Source: Saprospirales bacterium (GTDB taxonomy: Bacteria > Bacteroidota > Bacteroidia > Chitinophagales > Saprospiraceae). From it: 64,000 nt of DNA. The notes beneath the pieces were generated by a model that saw nothing but the letters and a program-made list of their open reading frames with translations, had not been told where the DNA came from and searched no databases. This document shows, in pieces, positions 33,968 through 41,524 of the stretch. The stretch is taken from positions 1 to 64,000 of the forward strand of contig JADJBL010000009.1 of the NCBI GenBank assembly GCA_016703765.1. Direction: 5' to 3'. Each line of letters opens with the position of its first letter. Position 1 is the first letter of the stretch. The position numbers and the translations under genes were made by a program.

Positions 33968-35794
33968 GTGAAAGATCTGCGTTTCCTCAACAAGTATTTT
34001 ATCCGCTACAAGTGGCAGCTCATTTGGGGTATCCTCTTCGTATCGGCTTCCAATTATTTTCGCGTGTTGCAGCCTCAGGTCATCCGCGACGCTCTCGATT
34101 TGGTGGTGGAAAATATTACCCTGTACCGCCAGTTCGACGGCTTCGCCCTGCAGGAGGTATTTTTCAAGGAATTGGGGAGCATATTGTTATTTTTCGGCAT
34201 TCTGGTGCTTCTTCTCGCCCTGCTGATGGGCCTTTTCATGTATTACATGCGGCAAACCATCGTGGTGGTTTCGCGTTTGATCGAATACGACCTCCGGAAA
34301 GAGATTTTCGGCCACTACGAAAAATTGCACCTTGCTTTTTACAAGCGCAACAACACAGGCGACCTCATGTCGCGGATTACGGAAGACGTATCGAAGGTGC
34401 GCAACTACCTCGGCCCGGGCATCCTGTACGGCATCAACCTGGTCTCCCTTTTCGTGATGGTGATCTACGCCATGTTTTCGGTGAGCTGGGAACTGACGCT
34501 TTACAGCCTGGCGCCCATCCCGCTTTTGGTTATTTCGATTTATTATGTGAGCGACCTGATCAACAAGCGCAGCGAGGTGATCCAGCGGCAATTGGCGCAG
34601 TTGAACTCCATCGCACAGGAAGTGTACTCGGGTATCCGGGTAGTTAAATCCTATGTCCAGGAGCGATTTATGGGGAAATATTTTGCCGCCCAGAGCGAGG
34701 TGTACAAGGAAAAAGCCCTGCACCTGGCGCGGGTCGACGCCTTTTTCTTTCCCATCATGTTGTTCATGATCGGGGCCAGCACGGTTATCACGGTTTATAT
34801 CGGCGGCTTGCAGGTGGTGAGCGGAAAGATCACGACGGGCAATATTGCCGAATTCGTCATTTACGTCAACATTTTGACCTGGCCGGTCACCTCCATCGGC
34901 TGGATCGCCTCCATCGTACAGCAGGCAGCCGCTTCGCAGCGGCGGATCAACGAGTTTCTGGAAACCGATCCGGCCATCCAAAGCCCGGTGGTGGATCCGG
35001 TAAACCTGGGCGGCGCCATCGAGTTCGACCGGGTCACCTTTGTGTACCCCGACACGGGCACCCGCGCGCTGGAGGAAGTCTCGTTCCGCCTGAGTCCCGG
35101 GCAAAAAATGGCCGTCGTAGGCCGAACGGGCTCGGGGAAGAGCTCCCTGGCCGAGTTGTTGGTGCGCATGTACGACGTAACCGAAGGCGCCATCCGGCTC
35201 GACGGGAAGGATGTCCGGGAGATGGATCTGGCCAATTTGCGCAGGCGGATCGGCTATGTGCCGCAGGATGTCTTCCTGTTTTCCGATACCGTGGCCAACA
35301 ATATCGCATTTGGCAGGGCCGACGCCACCTGGTCGGAGGTGCATGGATTCGCCAAACATTCGGCAATTTACGAGGAGATCATGGACCTCCCCGACGGCTT
35401 TGAAACGATGGTCGGCGAACGGGGAGTTACCCTCTCGGGCGGGCAGAAGCAGCGGATCTCCATCGCCCGGGCCCTCATCAAGCGCCCCGATATCGTGGTG
35501 CTGGACGATTGCCTGTCGGCCGTGGATACCAATACCGAAAAGAAGATCCTGGGTTACCTGAGCGAGGACCTGGCGGATAAAACAGCCATCATCATTACCC
35601 ACCGAATTTATTCCCTTCTCACTTTCGACAAGATCATCGTCCTGGATCAGGGCCGGATCATCGAGGAAGGCACCCACGAAGAGCTGATTGCCAAAGGGAG
35701 GATACTACTCGGATATGTACGAAAAACAACGCTCGGAGGACGAAGTAGATGCCTGATTTTTATTAGCAAAAACAGGCCGTGCCCGATCCTTTAG
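33968..35794 (+). CDS. ABC exporter, fused permease-ATPase (multidrug/lipid type), C-terminus frameshifted
   Basis: About 600 aa. Six-TM permease (residues about 1-320) then ATPase with Walker A GRTGSGKSS, Q-loop YVPQDVFLF, signature LSGGQKQR, Walker B IVVLDDCLSAVD and switch His in ITHR. Typical of MsbA/LmrA-like exporters; the substrate is unknown. GTG 33968 is the likely start (MKDLRFLNKYFIRYKWQL). After EELIAKG the frame goes wrong: removing one G from AAAGGG gives GGYYSDMYEKQRSEDEVDA and a TGA at 35754-35756, a normal exporter C-terminus. As sequenced, the ORF instead runs to 35794 with an unrelated tail. Confidence 0.88.
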   Translation: MKDLRFLNKYFIRYKWQLIWGILFVSASNYFRVLQPQVIRDALDLVVENITLYRQFDGFALQEVFFKELGSILLFFGILVLLLALLMGLFMYYMRQTIVVVSRLIEYDLRKEIFGHYEKLHLAFYKRNNTGDLMSRITEDVSKVRNYLGPGILYGINLVSLFVMVIYAMFSVSWELTLYSLAPIPLLVISIYYVSDLINKRSEVIQRQLAQLNSIAQEVYSGIRVVKSYVQERFMGKYFAAQSEVYKEKALHLARVDAFFFPIMLFMIGASTVITVYIGGLQVVSGKITTGNIAEFVIYVNILTWPVTSIGWIASIVQQAAASQRRINEFLETDPAIQSPVVDPVNLGGAIEFDRVTFVYPDTGTRALEEVSFRLSPGQKMAVVGRTGSGKSSLAELLVRMYDVTEGAIRLDGKDVREMDLANLRRRIGYVPQDVFLFSDTVANNIAFGRADATWSEVHGFAKHSAIYEEIMDLPDGFETMVGERGVTLSGGQKQRISIARALIKRPDIVVLDDCLSAVDTNTEKKILGYLSEDLADKTAIIITHRIYSLLTFDKIIVLDQGRIIEEGTHEELIAKGRILLGYVRKTTLGGRSRCLIFISKNRPCPIL

Positions 35795-35800
35795 AAAAGT

Positions 35801-35830
35801 TTTGATTTTTTGTTTATTGTTTTACTTTTG
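35801..35830 (+). promoter_or_regulatory. Bacteroidota promoter upstream of the PUR-family gene
   Basis: TTTG (35801-35804), 18-bp spacer, TACTTTTG (35823-35830), 66 bp before the GTG start. It overlaps the tail of the ABC gene as sequenced. Confidence 0.65.
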
Positions 35831-35896
35831 TGTAGGAGGCCGGGCTTTGAGCTTTCTTCATGTCCCCGGCTTTTTTACTCACAAATAAAGAGCAAA

Positions 35897-36310
35897 GTGG
35901 AAAACGACAAAAATTCGAACAATCAGGACAGTGCTTATTCGAAAAAAGTCAAGGCGGGTCGGAGGAGAACGTATTTCTTTGATGTGCGCAAGACTAAGGG
36001 GGATGATTTTTATTTGACCCTGACGGAAAGTACCAAGCGGTTTAACGGCGATGGGTATGAGCGCCACAAGATTTTTCTGTACAAAGAAGATTTCAACCGC
36101 TTCGTGACCACCCTGGAAGATGTGATCAACTACGTGAAGACCGAATTGATGCCTCATTACGATTACGACGAATTTACCCGCAGGCAGGAAGAGTGGGAGG
36201 CCAGGGAAGCAGAAGAGAACAATGGCGCTTCCGAAAATAGTGGAGAACCACGGCCAACTACAACCCGCAGCTCCAAACCGGAAAACGAGGAAGATAATAT
36301 CGGATGGTAG
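35897..36310 (+). CDS. PUR-alpha-like (DUF3276) DNA/RNA-binding protein
   Basis: 137 aa. A single PUR repeat: RRRTYFFDVRKTKGDDFYLTLTESTKRFNGDGYERHKIFLYKEDFNRFVTTLEDVINYVKTEL (key segments RTYFFDVR, FYLTLTES, RHKIFLYKEDFNRF). PUR domains bind single-stranded DNA or RNA. The acidic/Ser-rich C-terminus is usual in Bacteroidota members. GTG 35897 is chosen because the upstream part of the ORF is non-homologous and contains the promoter. Confidence 0.88.
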   Translation: MENDKNSNNQDSAYSKKVKAGRRRTYFFDVRKTKGDDFYLTLTESTKRFNGDGYERHKIFLYKEDFNRFVTTLEDVINYVKTELMPHYDYDEFTRRQEEWEAREAEENNGASENSGEPRPTTTRSSKPENEEDNIGW

Positions 36311-36330
36311 GGCAGAACCCTTTTATCTGA

Positions 36331-36367
36331 AAAAGGGCGGACCGCTGTGCGATCCGCCCTTTTTTTT
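36331..36367. terminator. bidirectional intrinsic terminator
   Basis: GGGCGGACCGC-tgt-GCGATCCGCCC hairpin with A-run before and T-run after, in the 55-bp convergent gap between the PUR-family and VWA genes. Confidence 0.85.
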
Positions 36368-38465
36368 AATACCCTCCGAGGTAGCGCCGCAAAAACCACT
36401 CCAGGAAGAGCAGGCCCGCCAGCAGGAAAAAGAGCCAGCGGAATTGCAGCACGGATTGGGTAGTCGTGCTTTCATAAATGACCGGCTTGAGCCGGTCCAG
36501 TTGATTCAGTTCCTCGCTAATGGTCCCGATCTGGGAGGGGTAGCGCAACTGCCCTCCGTATTCTTCGCTCAAAAGGCGCAGCAGACCGTGGTCGGCCGTG
36601 GTTTCGTAAAGTTCGAGCTGCACGGGCTGGATGCTGAATTGCCCGTCGAAAGTCAGGGCCTCTCCACCCACGCTCACCTTGCCCTGGTACTTGTAAGAGC
36701 CCGGGGGCAGGAAGCCGGCGTTCAGGGTATAGGTTTTTCCCGACTTGTCGAAGGTGAAGTTGTATTGCCGTTTTTGGCCATCTGTCAGGGTGATCAGCAC
36801 ATCCGGGTCGTTGATGAGCTCGAAGCTCTCGTTGTACAGCTCGGCGTCGAACACCACGGGGTCGGTTTCGGAGAAGATCGTTTTGCTGGGGGTGATGCGA
36901 AAACGCCGCTTGTCCTCCTTGAGGCTGAGGTATTGCACGACCTTTCCGCTGAGCTCGTCGAAGAGTTCGTGGTTTTCGTGCTGGAGAAAATCGAAAAGCC
37001 GCCATTTCCAGAGGCCCTCGGCCGCGAGGACGGAGGTTTTGATGCCCCGCTCTTCGCCCATGACCCAGAGGGGATATTGGGTTTCCACGCGCCCGATCCG
37101 CTGATAGAGCAGGATCTGGCTTCCGGCGGAGGCTTTGAAATCGCCGAAGGGGACGATCAGGGGGGCAAACTGGGGCAATTCCCGTTGGAGGGGTTCGCTG
37201 ACGGTGAAGAGACTGAAACCTTCGTTCAGGATACCCTGCACGTCGTTGTTGCTGGTGCTGCTGGTGGTGACCTGGAGCAGCGATTGGACGGCATTGAGCC
37301 GCAAAAAATTGGTCTGGGTCCCACCGATGAATAGGCGGGGCGTTTTTTTGTCGTTGAGCTGGTTGATGATAGCCGACAGGTCGTTGGTGCGGCTGGGCAA
37401 CTGGTGCAGGACCACGAGGTCGTACTCCTCGGCTTTGACGTTTAGGGCACTCACATAGGCGATATCTACCTGGTAGTTTTTATTCCGCTGGATGGATTGT
37501 TTCAGTGCGCTGAGGTCCGGATGCGGTGCGTTGGCCAGGAGGAGGATTTTCTGCCTGGCATCTAGTACGTCGATATAGAACTCGCGGACGTTGTTAGCCG
37601 TGCCGGCCTCGCCGGGCACCGCGCTCAACTGGATGCGGTAGCGCTGCACCCCGGATTGGTTGGCGTCGATCGTGAATTCGACCGTTTTGAAAAAGTCGTC
37701 GTTGTCGATGCCGATCGGGATCTGTTGGAGGGTCTGGGCGCTTTCTCCTTCGAGCCGGTAGATGCTCAGGGTGGGCGAGGCGCCTTTGCAATTGCGGGCG
37801 CCTACGTCAGTCTGGATGGTGAACTTGTCGCCCAGGTAGGCGATGCGGTTGTGGAAAACCCTTTTCAGGACGGCGTCCCTTTTGGGAATGGTATCGCCCA
37901 GGGCGATGGAATAGACCGGGGCGTTGAGCTTGGCGCCGGAATACAGGGGGTTGCTGCCCTCGTTGTAGATTCCGTCGCTGGCGAGGATCACGGCGCCGAG
38001 GTTTTGGTTGCTGTACAGGTCGTATATGCCGCTCAGGGCCTTGGAGAGGTTGCTGGATTTATCTTCGAAAGAAAATTCGAGCCCTTCGCGGAATTCCTCC
38101 CCGAAGGAGTAGGAGGCTACTTCGTATTTTTCGCCCAGTTGATCGGCCAGTGCCTGCATCTCTTCCGCGTATTTGGTGCGGCCCGCTTCGTCAAAGGAGG
38201 CGCCGACCGATTCGGAGACATCCTGTGCGATGACGATCACGGGCTTGCGGGTCTCGGTTTGGAGCAGGCGGAGCAGGGGTTCGAGCAGGAGAATGGCGAT
38301 ACCGGTGACAGCCAGAAAGCGGAGCAAGGCCAATCCGGCCCGTATGTAAGCGGAGTGCTCGCCAAAGGAACGGCTTCGGAAATACAGGATGCCTGCATAG
38401 CCCAGGCCCAGTGCAATACAAAGGAGGAGGTACCAGGAGGGATATTGAAAAGTCAATTGCTGCAT
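36366..38465 (-). CDS. VWA-domain membrane protein
   Basis: 699 aa. Two N-terminal TM helices (YPSWYLLLCIALGLGYAGILYF; AGLALLRFLAVTGIAILLLEPLL), a VWA-like domain with MIDAS-type DVSESVGAS and ASDGIYNEGS, several Ig-like beta segments, and a C-terminal TM helix (FRWLFFLLAGLLFLEWFL). This layout matches the large membrane VWA/BatA-like proteins of Bacteroidota. Probably a periplasm-facing envelope stress or assembly protein; no partner genes (BatB, MoxR) are near. ATG start. Confidence 0.75.
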   Translation of the reverse strand: MQQLTFQYPSWYLLLCIALGLGYAGILYFRSRSFGEHSAYIRAGLALLRFLAVTGIAILLLEPLLRLLQTETRKPVIVIAQDVSESVGASFDEAGRTKYAEEMQALADQLGEKYEVASYSFGEEFREGLEFSFEDKSSNLSKALSGIYDLYSNQNLGAVILASDGIYNEGSNPLYSGAKLNAPVYSIALGDTIPKRDAVLKRVFHNRIAYLGDKFTIQTDVGARNCKGASPTLSIYRLEGESAQTLQQIPIGIDNDDFFKTVEFTIDANQSGVQRYRIQLSAVPGEAGTANNVREFYIDVLDARQKILLLANAPHPDLSALKQSIQRNKNYQVDIAYVSALNVKAEEYDLVVLHQLPSRTNDLSAIINQLNDKKTPRLFIGGTQTNFLRLNAVQSLLQVTTSSTSNNDVQGILNEGFSLFTVSEPLQRELPQFAPLIVPFGDFKASAGSQILLYQRIGRVETQYPLWVMGEERGIKTSVLAAEGLWKWRLFDFLQHENHELFDELSGKVVQYLSLKEDKRRFRITPSKTIFSETDPVVFDAELYNESFELINDPDVLITLTDGQKRQYNFTFDKSGKTYTLNAGFLPPGSYKYQGKVSVGGEALTFDGQFSIQPVQLELYETTADHGLLRLLSEEYGGQLRYPSQIGTISEELNQLDRLKPVIYESTTTQSVLQFRWLFFLLAGLLFLEWFLRRYLGGY

Positions 38466-38570
38466 GCGGGGAATAGAGTTATACGCAGTAAAATTAACGG
38501 CGAAAATACTTCTATATGCGTACTTTCGTTTCTTTTAAGGATTAAATTAAACGCAAAGAGGACAATTGAG

Positions 38571-39851
38571 ATGAAGAAGTTCTGGATCATACTTTTCGGA
38601 GTGCTGTTTTTTCTCCCCACCGCGAGAGGAGCCTATATGCTGCTCCCCATGGATGCGGAAACGCAGACCGACCACCTCAAGGCATACGGCATCACCTATT
38701 GGGTGCTGGATAATGGCGTGGAGGCCTGGTGGTTGCTCAATTACCGAGGGGGGAGTTTTGCCTTCCGCCACAATATTCTTTTTGAAAAGGAATGCAAAAC
38801 CCGGGGGGTCGTCTTTGAGATCATCGCCGACGCGGCTTTCAACCTCATCCTCGACGAGATCGCCGACCCGGAAGTCAATATGGACGCGGTCAAGCTCGAA
38901 AAGGCCCCGAAGATCGCGGTCTATACCCCCGACTTCAACCAGCAAGGAGAAAAGATCCAGCCCTGGGACGACGCGGTGACCCTCGTGCTCACCTATGCCG
39001 AGATCCCCTACGAAACGCTTTACGATAACCAGGTGCTCACCGACCGGCTTGCTGAATACGACTGGCTGCACCTCCATCACGAAGATTTTACCGGACAATA
39101 CGGGCGCTTTTACAATTCTTACCACAATTTTCCCTGGTATAAGGAGCACGTGGCCAAGATGGAAGAACTGGCGGCTCAGAATTCTTTTGAAAAAGTTTCT
39201 CACCTCAAACTGGCTGTGGCCAAAAAGATCCGGGAATACGTGATCGGCGGCGGGTTCATGTTTGCCATGTGCTCTGCCACCGACACCTACGACATCGCCC
39301 TGGCAGCTGAAGGCATCGATATCTGTGCCCAATACTACGACTACGATCCCGCCGATCCGGGTGCACAGGAGAAGCTCGATTTTACCAATACCTTTGCCTT
39401 TAGGGATTTTGAATTGTCGAAAAACCCGCTCGAATACGAGTTTTCTACCATCGACAACAACTTCGGCCGCAACGTGCCGCCCGAGCAGGACTACTTTACG
39501 CTCTTCGATTTTTCGGCCAAATGGGATCCCATTCCCACCATGCTCACCCAAAATCATACCCGCACGGTAAAGGGCTTTATGGGCCAGACCACCGCGTTCC
39601 GCAATAACTTCATCAAACCCAACGTGCTGATCCTCGGCGAAAATAAACCGGCCGGCGAAACCCGCTACATCCATGGCACTATGGCCGAGGGAACCTGGAC
39701 CTTCTACGGCGGCCACGATCCGGAAGACTACCGGCATTTCGTCAACGACCCGGAGACGGACCTCAGTCTGCACCCCAATTCGCCCGGCTACCGGCTCATT
39801 CTGAACAATGTGTTGTTTCCGGCGGCGAAGAAGAAGAAGCAAAAAACGTAA
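38571..39851 (+). CDS. conserved exported protein commonly misnamed asparagine synthetase B
   Basis: 426 aa. Signal peptide (MKKFWIILFGVLFFLPTARG), then AYMLLPMDAETQTDHLKAYGITYWVLDNGVEAWWLLNYRGGSFAFRH (first about 40 mature residues), and a Rossmann-like middle with IAVYTPDFNQ, DWLHLHHEDFTGQ and GGGFMFAMCSATDTYDIALA. From memory this family is annotated asparagine synthetase B in Bacteroidota, but there is no N-terminal Cys2 glutaminase nucleophile and it is exported, so that name is not supported. The second half recalls glutamine-amidotransferase-like folds. ATG start. Confidence 0.7.
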   Translation: MKKFWIILFGVLFFLPTARGAYMLLPMDAETQTDHLKAYGITYWVLDNGVEAWWLLNYRGGSFAFRHNILFEKECKTRGVVFEIIADAAFNLILDEIADPEVNMDAVKLEKAPKIAVYTPDFNQQGEKIQPWDDAVTLVLTYAEIPYETLYDNQVLTDRLAEYDWLHLHHEDFTGQYGRFYNSYHNFPWYKEHVAKMEELAAQNSFEKVSHLKLAVAKKIREYVIGGGFMFAMCSATDTYDIALAAEGIDICAQYYDYDPADPGAQEKLDFTNTFAFRDFELSKNPLEYEFSTIDNNFGRNVPPEQDYFTLFDFSAKWDPIPTMLTQNHTRTVKGFMGQTTAFRNNFIKPNVLILGENKPAGETRYIHGTMAEGTWTFYGGHDPEDYRHFVNDPETDLSLHPNSPGYRLILNNVLFPAAKKKKQKT

Positions 39852-39920
39852 TCAGGATTTGGCAGGATTTTGCCAGATCGCCAGGATTGATTTTTCTGAT
39901 TATTCAAAGTATAATTTTTC

Positions 39921-39946
39921 TAAGTTTGCGCTAAAAGCGCAAACTT
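39921..39946 (+). promoter_or_regulatory. -7 box and start-abutting hairpin of the cytidylyltransferase gene
   Basis: TAAGTTTG (39921-39928) matches TAnnTTTG. AAGTTTGCGCT-aaa-AGCGCAAACTT forms an 11-bp perfect hairpin (39922-39946) that ends at the base before the ATG, so if the transcript includes it the ribosome entry site would be folded. Confidence 0.5.
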
Positions 39947-40618
39947 ATGACCAGGATCGCAGCCATCGTCCCGATGCGGCATTCCAGCGAGCGGGTTCCC
40001 GGAAAGAACTACCGCGGCTTTGCGGGGAAACCCCTCTACCGACATATTGTGGAAAATTTGCTCGCCTGTCCCTCCATCCAGCAGGTGGTGATCGACACCG
40101 ACAGCCCGGTTATTCTGGAAGACGCGGCAAAACATTTTCCCCAGGTGCTCCTGCTCGAACGCCCCGAAAACCTCCGCGCCGGGGATATCCCGATGAACGA
40201 CGTCCTGCTCCACACCACGGGGCAGGTAGATGCGGACCTGTTTCTCCAGACCCATAGCACCAATCCGCTTCTTTCGGCGGCTACTATCGAGCAAGGAGTG
40301 CAGCTATTTTTGAAGCAATTCCCCATCTACGACAGCCTCTTCACCGTGACCCGCCTGCAAACCAGGCTCTGGGACAGCCTCACCCGGGCCGTCAACCACA
40401 ACCCCAATATCCTCCTTCGCACCCAGGACCTCCCCCCGATCTACGAGGAAAACTCCTGCATGTATATCTTTTCCCGTCAGATCCTACTCCAAAAGCACAA
40501 CCGCCTCGGCGACCGCCCCTTTATGCTGGAGATCCCCCGCGAAGAAGCCCAGGACATCGACGTGGAACTGGATTTCAGGATAGCGGAATTTTTGTATAAG
40601 CAAACTGAAGGGAGTTAA
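39947..40618 (+). CDS. NTP-sugar/acylneuraminate cytidylyltransferase-like enzyme
   Basis: 223 aa. Nucleotide-binding N-terminus IAAIVPMRHSSERVPGKNYR is the signature of CMP-NeuNAc and CMP-KDO synthetases (RxxSxRxPGKN). Further segments QVVIDTDSP, LLLERPENLRAGDIPMNDVL and LFLQTHSTNPLLSA follow the family. The C-terminal IPREEAQDIDVELDFRIAEFL has the metal-binding Asp pair. It activates a sugar acid with CTP for surface glycan synthesis. Which sugar is unknown. ATG start. Confidence 0.82.
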   Translation: MTRIAAIVPMRHSSERVPGKNYRGFAGKPLYRHIVENLLACPSIQQVVIDTDSPVILEDAAKHFPQVLLLERPENLRAGDIPMNDVLLHTTGQVDADLFLQTHSTNPLLSAATIEQGVQLFLKQFPIYDSLFTVTRLQTRLWDSLTRAVNHNPNILLRTQDLPPIYEENSCMYIFSRQILLQKHNRLGDRPFMLEIPREEAQDIDVELDFRIAEFLYKQTEGS

Positions 40619-40643
40619 TTAATGTTTGGCCTTGATTCATAAG

Positions 40644-40722
40644 GGTTTAAAAGGTTTAGGAGGTTTAGAAAGTTTAGTTTTACCTCCTCTAAACCTCCTA
40701 AACTTCCTAAACCTCCTAAACT
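40644..40722. repeat. inverted tandem-repeat element, GGTTTAGAA family
   Basis: GGTTTAAAA-GGTTTAGGA-GGTTTAGAA-AGTTTAG left arm, TTTTACCTC loop, right arm of CTAAACCTC-type units ending CTAAACTA directly before the ATG at 40724. Confidence 0.85.
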
Positions 40723-40723
40723 A

Positions 40724-41500
40724 ATGTTCCAAAATCTCCTCCTCTCCGAAACCAATCGCATCCTGATCGTGACGATCAACCGGGAGAAGTCCCTCAATGC
40801 CATCGACGTAAAAACCATGGAGGAACTCCGGAGGGTGTTCACCGTCGACGCACCCGGGCGTGACATCAACGGGGTGATCCTGACGGGGGCCGGGCAAAAG
40901 GCTTTTGCGGCGGGCGCCGATATCAGCGAGTTTATGGCCCTCGATGTGGCGAGGGCCACGGAGATGTCGCGATACGGGCACGAGACCTATTTCGCCATCG
41001 AGCAATTTCCCAAACCCGTCATCGCTGCGGTGAACGGCTATGCCCTGGGCGGAGGCTGCGAACTTACGATGGCCTGCCACCTGCGCATAGCCAGCGACAA
41101 CGCACGTTTCGGCCAGCCGGAACTCAACCTCGGCATCACCCCCGGTTATGGAGGCACCCAGCGGCTGGTCCAGTATATCGGTAGGGGAAAGGCCCTCGAA
41201 CTCCTCCTCACCGGCGATATGATCTCCGCCGAAGAAGCGCTGCGTCTGGGCTTGGTCAACTACGTCGTTCCACAGGAAGCGCTGATGACCAAAGCCCTCG
41301 AACTGATGGAAAAGATCACCTCCAAAGGCCCGCTGGCCATCGCCAAAGTCATCGAGGCGGTGAATGCCCATTTCCAATATGCCCAATCCGGCTACGAGCA
41401 CGAATCGAACGCCTTCGGCGAATGCGCGGGCACAGAAGATTTCAAGGAGGGCTCGGCGGCGTTTATGGAGAAGAGGAAGGCGGTGTTTAAGGGGAAGTAA
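40724..41500 (+). CDS. enoyl-CoA hydratase/isomerase (crotonase) family protein
   Basis: 258 aa. Oxyanion-hole segment FAAGADISEF, both catalytic glutamates in GGGCELTMACHLRIAS and FGQPELNLGITPGYGGTQRL, and C-terminal KGPLAIAKVIEAVN are present. This residue set matches short-chain enoyl-CoA hydratases that hydrate trans-2-enoyl-CoA in fatty acid beta-oxidation, with possible other substrates. ATG directly follows the repeat element. Confidence 0.92.
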   Translation: MFQNLLLSETNRILIVTINREKSLNAIDVKTMEELRRVFTVDAPGRDINGVILTGAGQKAFAAGADISEFMALDVARATEMSRYGHETYFAIEQFPKPVIAAVNGYALGGGCELTMACHLRIASDNARFGQPELNLGITPGYGGTQRLVQYIGRGKALELLLTGDMISAEEALRLGLVNYVVPQEALMTKALELMEKITSKGPLAIAKVIEAVNAHFQYAQSGYEHESNAFGECAGTEDFKEGSAAFMEKRKAVFKGK

Positions 41501-41524
41501 AACAAACTCACTCCACCAAATTAA

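Noticed and set aside
34187-35677. 496-aa minus-strand frame opposite the ABC exporter
   Set aside because: Shadow frame; the plus strand has complete Walker A, signature and Walker B motifs.
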